This document shows, piece by piece, positions 56,816-64,000 of a stretch of DNA of 64,000 nucleotides. The DNA is taken from the NCBI GenBank assembly GCA_947284805.1, contig OX369282.1:9103001-9167000 (forward strand), given 5' to 3'. Positions within the stretch are counted from its first letter, which is position 1; every line of letters begins with the position of its first letter. The position numbers and the translations under genes are program-made. This stretch comes from Coleophora flavipennella. Its lineage: Eukaryota; Arthropoda; Insecta; Lepidoptera; Coleophoridae. Below the pieces are notes generated by a model. The model ran no database searches. It worked only from the letters and a program-made list of their open reading frames with translations, and was not told where the DNA came from.

Positions 56816-57382
56816 AGGGATCTGGGCAACTTATACAGGTCTGATCGATTCAAAATTTGGTGCCCTGTTAATGTAAAAATATTGCAAAACCATGATAACC
56901 TTGAACTGTTGATGCAGCATCTCCTAGAATCTACAGAATACCCAACTCCTCAAAAACTTTCAGTAGAAGTATCGTGTTTGGGCTCAAAAAAAATATTCAA
57001 AACAATTTATTTCAAATAGGTGTTACACACACTTTTAAATAGAATTAGAATAGAAATTATTAGAATAGTCTCTATGAATAGGTGTTAGATATAATATGGT
57101 AACCTTGACCTGATGCTGCAGCATCTCCTGGAATCTGCTGAAGCAGCGGTTAAAAAAGTAAAAAACCTCCATGGGTCCATGGATTTGAAGTTTAGAGTTA
57201 TAACACATTTAATTGCAGCTTCAAACAAGGGAGGTGAGCAACTTCCACAGGCTTGATCGATTCAAAATAGGCTAGATTTTGTGTCGCAGTATCGTGTTTC
57301 GTCCCGGAAACTATTTGTATGAATGTGGGGGTAGAGTTTCGATTGTATGTAATAGTTATGTAAAGTTTAAAAAGCACGAAAT

Positions 57383-57720
57383 AAAAATTAAATTAAAAAT
57401 TTAAAAAACCCCCGACAAAAACCTCTAAAAAGTAAACAATAATATGTATTGACCCTTTGAGTTTAATTTAAGTAGTAATATTTTGATCCAAGAGTCGTCG
57501 CGTAGGGGGACCGCTAAGTAAATAAAATAAAAACAGAATACAACTGATTTACTTTACTACAACTAATTAGTAATAACTTCACAACTTAGCGGTCCCCCTA
57601 CGCGACGACTCTTGGATCAAAATATTACTACTTAAATTAAACTCAAAGGGTCAATACATATTATTGTTTACTTTTTAGAGGTTTTTGTCGGGGGTTTTTT
57701 AAATTTTTAATTTAATTTTT
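57383..57720. repeat. Perfect 137-bp inverted repeat (hairpin)
   Basis: Left arm 57383-57519 and right arm 57584-57720 are reverse complements with essentially no mismatch (for example GTCGTCGCGTAGGGGGACCG against CGGTCCCCCTACGCGACGAC), with a 64-bp loop. CCCCCGAC near the outer ends resembles the start of the 55601 repeat, so it may be a foldback derived from that family. Confidence 0.93.
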
Positions 57721-57772
57721 CACATTTATAATATTGTTAAGGATTATCTGAGGTCATGTAATTGTCTTAAAG

Positions 57773-57850
57773 TAACCGATATAGCCCATCGCTAAACTTA
57801 AATGGCAGTGGGCGGAACACATAGCTTGTAGAACAGATTACCATTAGGGC
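57773..57850 (+). mobile_element. RTE LINE piece
   Basis: AACCGATATAGCCCATCGCT, AAATGGCAGTGGGCGGAACA and AGCTTGTAGAACAGATTACC match the DIA-RIAKLKWQWAGHIARRTD region. Both ends are missing. It may be the left half of the copy that resumes at 58733. Confidence 0.6.
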
Positions 57851-58725
57851 AAGCCCTCTCGTACATCTACCAGATACGCTAACTACCAGGTTCATAAACC
57901 TGGTCCATGGTGCTGGCGGCCCTCGCTTTATAGGGACGATATATAATAATATAGCCCACAGGGCCGCCAACACAATGAGGCGAAGGCAAGGACCAACTGC
58001 GGTAGGTCTGGCCGCCAAGACGCTTGTCCTGGTGCTACGAAAGGCGAGTGCCGAAGGAACCTCTACCTACTCTCCAGGTAGGTACCGAGCTGTAGGCACG
58101 TTCACCTCCCGCGGCTTTCGCTGCTGGCGGTTCGATCCCCGCACGGGACAACATATAAGCTCCTACAATTTCCAGCGCATGGTGGTACCGGAGCTGTAGG
58201 TACGCTCACTTCCCGGCGCTTATCGCACTTGTCCTGTATCACTCCTGCTACGCGGCTGATCGGCTGGAGCAGTATCTAGTGTATGATCATTGGGGCATGC
58301 CCTCTCGTACATCTACCAGATACGCTAAACTATCAGGTTTATGATATAGCGTCCCCACTGACCGACCCCTTGGGCATACAGTGAGGGCCGCTATTCCTGC
58401 CAACACCATAATGCGAAGGCAAGGTGCTTGTCCTGGTATTCTGCAAGGCGAGTGCCTAGTGGAAGAGACCAACCCACTCTCCAGTGTGGTACCGGTGCTG
58501 TAGGCATGCTCACTTCCGGCGCTTATCGTACATGTCCAGTCTCACTCCTACGCAGCTGGATCGGCCGGAGCAATACTAGCGTAACTCTACTTGCTATCCA
58601 GGCAAGTGCTAGAGAAGCTTCCCCGCCAGTAAAGAAACCAGCAATTCCGCTTAATGGACAACTCATGTGACCCGCGTTGTTTCCGCCCAGAGCCCACATG
58701 GCCGACTACGACAACACTAGTTGCG
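57851..58725. repeat. Diverged GC-rich tandem duplication inserted in an RTE copy
   Basis: GCCCTCTCGTACATCTACCA, GATACGCTAA, GAAGGCAAGG and TGTAGGCA...GTTCACCTCCC occur at about 57853-58190 and again, diverged, at 58298-58560. The two RTE pieces on either side (57773-57850, 58733-58850) are consecutive parts of the family's C-terminal region, so this block probably sits within one RTE copy. Several frames look coding-like but all are broken, and I do not recognise a protein. Confidence 0.5.
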
Positions 58726-58732
58726 TTAGACA

Positions 58733-58850
58733 ATTGGGGCAGTAAAGTTCTCGAGTGGCGACCGCGCACCGAAAGACGTAGCGTGAGCAGGCCTTCCACT
58801 CGGGGGACCGAAGATTTGTGAAATTCGCGAGAAGCGTTGTAATTCATTTT
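58733..58850 (+). mobile_element. RTE LINE 3' piece
   Basis: GGGGCAGTAAAGTTCTCGAG, TGGCGACCGCGCACCGAAAG and GCAGGCCTTCCACTCGGGGG give KVLEWRPRTERRSVSRPST; the end beyond SR is lost. Confidence 0.7.
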
Positions 58851-58959
58851 GTGACATTATTATATAGTATGGAATGTATTTAAGTTGTAAACTTTCCTAA
58901 TAAAACTAATAAAATAAAAATAAATGAAATAAAAGGAGGTGTCTAGTGCACCCGTACCA

Positions 58960-59150
58960 AAGGGAAGTGTGGGTGTACAATTTGTGTATTGAAGATCTTG
59001 ACGCCAAACGCCAGATCCGAAAAACCTGGCCTAAGCCCTCCTACGACTACACTTATGATTTAAGTGGGTCTCTCTTTTTATTGTGCTTCCTGCAACAGGA
59101 CTTTCAAAGCTAAGTTTGTCTTTTCTAGACACGCTCGCGCCCATGCAAGG
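58960..59150 (+). pseudogene. LINE ORF2 C-terminal zinc finger fragment
   Basis: The plus strand reads CASCNRTFKAKFVFSRHARA then HAR at about 59073-59150: C-x2-C-x12-H-x5-H. It follows a basic stretch DLDAKRQIRKTWPKPSYDYT in an adjoining frame. This is another copy-type of the finger at the end of certain LINE ORF2 proteins (compare 23318-23380). Confidence 0.6.
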
Positions 59151-59439
59151 GTCCAGGCCAACACGAGCTAAGGTGTCGCCGTCGACTGATACGTCTGGGA
59201 GAACATCATCATCAGTATGTGTGTGGGAGATATATGAGATGATTCATTTAGTCAATGTATGCCCAGTAACAAAACAACATAATTATGTTTTTATCAGTGA
59301 GTCTTGAAACCTTTAAACTGGAAATAAACTACTTATTATATTGTATCTCTACAAAGTATAAAACAAAGTTGCTATCTGCCTCTATCTGTTTCTCCGCTTG
59401 TCTCTTTCACTGCTTACTTCTTCTAAACCATAAATAATG

Positions 59440-59567
59440 GCAAGGGCCGCTACCTTCTGTCCGGGAGGTCGTGGTTCGAATCCTGCCACGTACCAATGTG
59501 ATTTAGAATTTAGATTTCATATGCACGTTTATCCGAAGCTCTTACGGTGAAGGAAAACACCAACCAC
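59440..59567 (+). mobile_element. SINE family 1b head
   Basis: GGGCCGCTACCTTCTGTCCG, perfect box B GGTTCGAATCC (about 59474), CGTACCAATGTG and GTGAAGGAAAACACC. It stops where the next SINE begins at 59568, so that one inserted into it or they recombined. Confidence 0.7.
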
Positions 59568-59862
59568 AAGCGTCGGTGGCTCAACCGGTAACGACTCGGT
59601 CCATCTAACCAGAGGTACCGGGTTCAAATCTGGACGGCCAATGTACCAATGAGTTTTTCAAAAACTTACGTACATATAATTACCGATTGCTTTAACGGTG
59701 AAGAAAAACATCGTGAGGAAACCTGCACATGCCTGCGAAGAAATTCAAAGGTTGTGTGTGAAGTCGACCAACCGGCACTGGGCCCACGTGCTCGATTAAG
59801 GCCCGATCACCCTGATTCAGGGTAGGCTCGGTGGGGATGTATATGAGCTGATATGATGATGA
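59568..59862 (+). mobile_element. tRNA-derived SINE with RTE tail (family 1)
   Basis: Full-length relative of 6588-6888: GCGTCGGTGGCTCAACCGG (box A), GGTACCGGGTTCAAATCTGG (box B), CGATTGCTTTAACGGTGAAG, and the tail GAGCTGATATGATGATGATG. A short deletion removes CTCGAGCCCCT from the body. Confidence 0.83.
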
Positions 59863-60015
59863 TGGTCTTCACTAATAGGAAGAGCGATAAATGAGAAAGG
59901 TTTGTATAGCACCACGCACTAGCTAGTTATTATTATAGTGTTTTCAAAACATAGAACTAAATAGTCCTATTGCCACCTTTTACAATTAAGGCCCTAACAC
60001 GGGTGAATTCACGAT

Positions 60016-60397
60016 CATCATATCAGCCGAAGGACGTCCACTGCTGGACATAGGCCTCCCCCAAGGATCGCCACGACGACCGGTTCTGCGCTGCCCGCAT
60101 CCAGCGGCTGCCCGCGAACTTCACCAGGTCATCGGTCCACCGAGTGGGAGGCCTGCCTACACTACGCTTTCCGGTGCGTGGTCGCCACTCGAGAACTTTA
60201 CTGCCCCAACGGCCATCAGTTCTACGAGCAATGTGCCCCGGCCACTGCCACTTAAGTTTAGCAATTCTGAGAGCTATGTCGGTTACTTTGGTTCTCCTAC
60301 GGATATCCTCGTTTCTGATTCGATCACGTAGAGAAACTCCGAGCATAGCACGCTCCATTGCCCTTTGGGTGACCTTGAGCCTTCTTATGAATTGAAT
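60016..60397 (-). mobile_element. Recent 5'-truncated RTE copy, 12-bp target duplication
   Basis: TGAATTCACGAT at 60004-60015 is repeated exactly at 60398-60409. The minus strand stays open for 127 codons, RRLKVTQRAMERAMLGVSLR through GKRSVGRPPTRWTDDLVKFA to QQWTSFG. It differs from the full-length copy at 2392-5556 at only about ten positions by my reading, so both insertions are recent. Confidence 0.93.
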
Positions 60398-60449
60398 TGA
60401 ATTCACGATATTTAATTCGAATTATTGAAAGACAGCTTACACAGTGGCT

Positions 60450-61100
60450 TAACAGCCATCACTATGGAAAAAATATATAATGTACTTGAAGTAATGAGAA
60501 ATCGATTTAACTGAATACAATTATAAAAATATTACCACTTTTAATGTGAAAACTGCTACAAAATTTCTCGAAAACGAAGTTTATGTTGAATAAAACCAAG
60601 TTACAAAAATCTAAGACTTTAATGTTATAAAAAATAAAAGATTTTAATTGAACACAAGATTCAAGGTATTTATTCAAAATAGGTGCAAATTACACTCTTT
60701 CTGATAGTCATAAAATAATAATAACATATAGTCATTTGTGAAAAATCAAGAAATAAACAATCATTAGTTAATAATGTCAAAATTAAATCCTAGAAATTAA
60801 CCAGATTATGCCATTAGAACATGAAAACAATATGACAGGAAAAGTTATACATAAAATTATTGAATGTCATTGATACCTTTGACAAGAGTAGGGCAGTTCA
60901 CACGGAGAGCACCTGGTCACAAGTATAAGCGAGAGTCAGCCATCGCTCCCATCAAAGGAACTTAATCAGGCGTTCGGTCTTAACCTAACCGCCGCGTCGA
61001 AGCACGCATTGATTTGAATTTAAAATTAATGAATTTACATTCGATATTATTTTATTACGCATCAACCTGCTTGGGTTGAGTCGTCTTAACGCCTTAAAAG
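60450..61100. repeat. Dispersed repeat split by an inverted LINE-like end
   Basis: 60455-60650 and 60965-61100 together match 39480-39990 (ATGGAAAAAATATATAATGT; GGCGTTCGGTCTTAACC; CGCATCAACCTGCTTGG). Between them, 60655-60962 is the inverse of 52236-52562, which therefore inserted into this repeat. Confidence 0.65.
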
Positions 61101-62410
61101 AACAACTGGTCTTAATATATAAGAACAACTGGTTTTATAAAAGTAAGACTGGACGTATTATAAAAAATTAATCAATAAATAATAGAAAAAAATCACAAGA
61201 TATAAATATAAAAAGAAACAATGGAAACTAAAATTGCTATTATCAATTTCCATAGCAAAAATACTTGAAATTTGTCCTTAAAATGGACAATGTAAGCTAT
61301 AAAGTGTGTAGCTTATATACTTGTATAACATGACTCAATCTAAATTGGCATTCACAAAAACAATAGATCATTGAAAACTATGATTTAATGATTATTGTGT
61401 TAGATGAAGTGGAATTGTCTGAAGGTGATGATTATGTAGGTACTTAACAAAGAATTTCATCAACTTTTGATAGAGTTTAAAAATTAGAACAAAGAAAAAG
61501 AAACCGGTCAAGTACGAGTCGGACTCCCGCAAAGTAGGGTTCCAGTTTTTTCAAAAAATAAATGTACATTTTAAAAAACAAATTTATATTTGCAATTGGT
61601 AATAGAACATTTTTTATGGAAAATCTATGAATTTTTCTCAAATCCAACTGCACACCTTAAGTTGGTCGACTATTACAGCTAAACTAAGAAAGTCTACTTA
61701 GTGGTGATAGTTTTTCTTTTAAATTGATTATATGTCCTACTATTCACAATTTTTTTCCGATGTTCTAAAATAGCGGTTTGGCAGGTGGGGCGGGGGACAA
61801 TTGACTCTAACAAAAATTAGCACATTAAAGCTGTATTTGTACATATAATTATTATTTATTATGTAGTACAGTCTCATCTATAGAAGTATTTTCACTTTAC
61901 AAATGTATATTACATAAGCATTGTTTTAGTTGGATACTCGTGCACTACCAGTTTTTGTGCTTTTGTCTCCAAACACCGGGTTGTCTGAAAGAAATCGCTT
62001 TGAGCGATAAGACCGCCCAAATTGTACCGCTATAGTACGCGATAAGATTTTGTTTTAAGTTGTGTTTCTCTTAAAATTTGTAAGTTATAGTTTTTAAGTT
62101 TTACATTGTTTTTATTTTTTAATTAGTGTGTTATCTTATCTTAATATTTGACAAACCGATTTCTGAATCGAAAAATAGTTGTAGTAAACCCCCCAGTAGT
62201 TTTGAAAGACCTATTCAACAATACCCCACACGATAGGGTACGTCAGCGAAAAATAATCACCTCCTCTTTACAATTACCACTTTGTAGGCTTGATTAATAC
62301 ATATACCCATGCCAAATTACAGCTTTCTAGTACTGAGCTAAGCCACAGACAGACGGACGGACAGACAGACATGGCGAAACTATAAGGGTTCCTTGTTGAC
62401 CTCGGAACCC
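61100..62410. other. Upstream repeat-rich intergenic DNA
   Basis: No gene recognised. 61500-61560 carries GGTCAAGTACGAGTCGGACT and 62285-62415 carries CAGACAGACATGGCGAAACT with GGGTTCC, both phrases of common lepidopteran repeats (also near 46990-47060, 47690-47730 and 50840-50890). Confidence 0.4.
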
Positions 62411-62414
62411 TACA

Positions 62415-62770
62415 ATTGGTGCATGGTGCAGGAGGATGACAATTGCAGTAACAGCACATTTGTGCAGCATATGATGTGACTGAGCATAGATGTGACGAGT
62501 TGACCAGGATTCTTCTAATCACAAACTGAAGAATTTTCACAACCATGATCTGGATCTGGACTCATTTTTGGCCTCCGAATAGTTATGTTGCTTAGTTGCT
62601 CACAAAATAGAAAGATCATGATGCAGGAAGATGATAGTTTCAGTCATGTTACTTTTGTGCAGCATATGACTGACTTTAGAGATGATTAGTTGATTGTGAC
62701 ATCTCATCAATAAAATGAAAAATTTTCACTTTGGTCTGGATTTGGACTCACATTGGGCTACAAAAATACA
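62415..62770. repeat. Diverged tandem duplication, ~200 bp unit
   Basis: GGTGCAGGAGGATGACAATT…TTTGTGCAGCATATGATGTG…GATCTGGATCTGGACTCATT at 62420-62570 recurs as GATGCAGGAAGATGATAGTT…TTTGTGCAGCATATGACTGA…GGTCTGGATTTGGACTCACA at 62620-62760. GATGCAGCATCTCC-type phrases link it loosely to the 56900-57150 region. Confidence 0.65.
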
Positions 62771-62799
62771 TATTTTATATGTTGACAATGTTAATTGCA

Positions 62800-63032
62800 G
62801 AAAAGGTAACTGACATAGCTCACAGAATCGCTTAATTGGCAGTGGGCAGGGCACATAGCTTGTAGAACAGATGGACGTTTTAATTTTTCAAGTAACAACC
62901 GCGTACCGGAACACATAGCGTAAGCAGGCCGCCGACCAAGCACTGCATGCGGAGAGTGCAGGACCGGTCATTTTGAAAATTCTGGGGGAGGCCTTTGTCC
63001 AGCAGTGCATGTCTTTCGGCTGATATGATGAT
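62800..63032 (+). mobile_element. RTE LINE 3' fragment, old
   Basis: AAGGTAACTGACATAGCTCA, CAGTGGGCAGGGCACATAGC, GAGTGCAGGACCGGTC and GTCCAGCAGTGCATGTC to GGCTGATATGATGATG. Several internal deletions (the GGTGGACCGA region is missing). Confidence 0.75.
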
Positions 63033-63249
63033 GATTAAAATAGGAAACATTTATGATGTATTTGTAAGTATTTATTACAGTTTTGGTACGAACTAGTATA
63101 GAGGTAGGTAGACAGTGGGTAACATTGAAGAACTTGAAGTAGCTGCATAATTGTCATTTTTATGTCTCTCTGACTTAAATAAATGCTGTTCAATGTAACT
63201 GGGCACCACCATGAGAAACACTAAAATCTGTGCATAATTTTTTTTACTC

Positions 63250-63375
63250 CACAATTTGTAAGCCCTTCCTCTGGTACGTGATGATGATGCCAAAGATAGA
63301 AGCAGGCTTACTAAGATTCCCCAAGGCAATAGGAAACTGGCTATCTTATATACAAGCCGGAACACATCAGTGCTG
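63250..63375 (-). mobile_element. SINE family 2 tail fragment
   Basis: CTCCACAATTTGTAAGCCCT, TGATGATGCCAAAGATAGAA and CAAGCCGGAACACATCAGTG match the inverted 3' half of SINE family 2. The head is missing. Confidence 0.65.
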
Positions 63376-63611
63376 TTGCATTTTTTGTGGCTAACATCCG
63401 AGGGAGCACTTCGTTGGTCAAAAAACGGGTACCTCATTTTAGATTCTCATTAAAAGTGGATTTTCGTTTTGGCATTGTTACAAAACTGGAATTCTTTACG
63501 AGCTGATACGTGTATATCTCTGCACTATATCACTACTTCATCTATCTTTACAAGATAAAACAAAATATATAAATATTCACAATAAGGATTCAATGTACAA
63601 GGCTTATACAT

Positions 63612-63813
63612 TAGTAGCGCAGTAAAGTTCTTGAGTGGGGACCGAGCACCGGAAGACGTAGCATAAGCAGGCCTCTCACATGGCGAACCAATTACCTGGT
63701 GAAGGTCACCGGAAGCCGCTGGATTTGGGCAACGCAAGACCGGACATCGTGGAAATCTTTGAGGGATGCCTTCATCCAGCAGTAGACATCATTCGGCTGA
63801 TAATGATGATATT
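63612..63813 (+). mobile_element. RTE LINE 3' fragment
   Basis: GCAGTAAAGTTCTTGAGTGG, CAGGCCTCTCACATGG, TACCTGGTGAAGGTCACCGG, CATCCAGCAGTAGACATC and the end CGGCTGATAATGATGAT. Moderately diverged, 5'-truncated. Confidence 0.8.
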
Positions 63814-63869
63814 AACTACGCAAATGGGTGCAGTGTAGGTTAGGGTGTCATTACTTTATCTCTCTATCT

Positions 63870-63965
63870 TTACAGGTGTAACAAAATTGGTGTAGGAGCC
63901 ATTGGCTGGGGCTTCTTCTCATCATACTGAACAGCTTTCCCCAAGAAATCTATAGGTTCCATAAA
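63870..63965 (-). CDS. Possible small exon (unidentified)
   Basis: The minus strand reads MEPIDFLGKAVQYDEKKPQP and MAPTPILLHL to a GTAAAG donor at about 63874. It would join exon 1 of the aminopeptidase in frame (CT|G ATG). The vertebrate protein has no such extension, and the plus strand is also open here behind a TCTTTACAG acceptor (CNKIGVGAIGWGFFSSY). I do not recognise either product. Low confidence. Confidence 0.25.
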   Translation of the reverse strand, partial: FMEPIDFLGKAVQYDEKKPQPMAPTPILLHL

Positions 63966-64000
63966 TGTCAAAAATCATAAAAATAAATATCCATACAAAT

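Noticed and set aside
57851..58725. A GC-rich protein-coding gene
   Set aside because: All frames are broken, the block is a diverged tandem duplicate, and it sits between two pieces of one RTE copy; no protein family is recognisable.

Overview
The window is nuclear DNA of an insect, almost certainly a moth or butterfly. It has spliced protein-coding genes with GT/AG introns, AT-rich introns, and very dense interspersed repeats of types I know from Lepidoptera: RTE-clade LINEs ending in GATATGATGATG, tRNA-derived SINEs, hAT and mariner MITEs, and Helitron-like TC...CTAG repeats. No bacterial or organellar features are seen. The species cannot be named from this sequence alone.

Three host genes are supported. 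(1) A coactosin-like actin-binding protein on the + strand: its penultimate exon (980-1109) and terminal exon (13298-13414) lie here, separated by a 12.2-kb intron. (2) ORC5, an intronless and intact origin-recognition-complex subunit gene on the - strand (8474-9865), nested antisense inside that intron. (3) A 12-exon M17-family zinc aminopeptidase of the NPEPL1 type on the - strand, spanning 22764-54891. Its exons were joined by eye from splice sites, codon phase and protein similarity to known NPEPL1, giving a protein of about 560 residues with all expected metal-binding and catalytic residues.

Layout: 1-13.4 kb is the coactosin intron with ORC5 and a nested pair of RTE retrotransposons; the inner one is full length with an intact 992-residue endonuclease-reverse transcriptase. 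13.4-22.7 kb is intergenic: a 2.1-kb hAT-type element inside a larger terminal-inverted-repeat element, a PIF/Harbinger transposase remnant, MITEs and RTE tails. 22.7-54.9 kb is the aminopeptidase gene, whose introns are loaded with repeats. 54.9-64 kb is repeat-rich upstream DNA with foldbacks and tandem repeats.

The most unusual feature is in the aminopeptidase gene: its exon-intron junctions have been duplicated in tandem again and again. The 65-bp exon 8, which encodes the catalytic NTDAE motif, sits directly between two minisatellites. One has about 33 copies of its own 3' splice site plus the first ~27 exonic bases (32058-34202). The other has ten 87-bp copies that include the start of the downstream intron (31154-32021). 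Exon 4's 5' splice-site region is present in five progressively decayed copies, exon 3's end is duplicated once with a premature stop, and a scrambled piece of exon 1 lies in intron 1. Each extra junction is either decayed or would lead into a stop codon, so the gene must splice past many decoys.

RTE 3' ends dominate the repeats, with one full-length and about 18 truncated copies, several bounded by perfect 9-12-bp target-site duplications. Two tRNA-derived SINE families carry the same 3' tail and are probably mobilised by the RTE enzyme.
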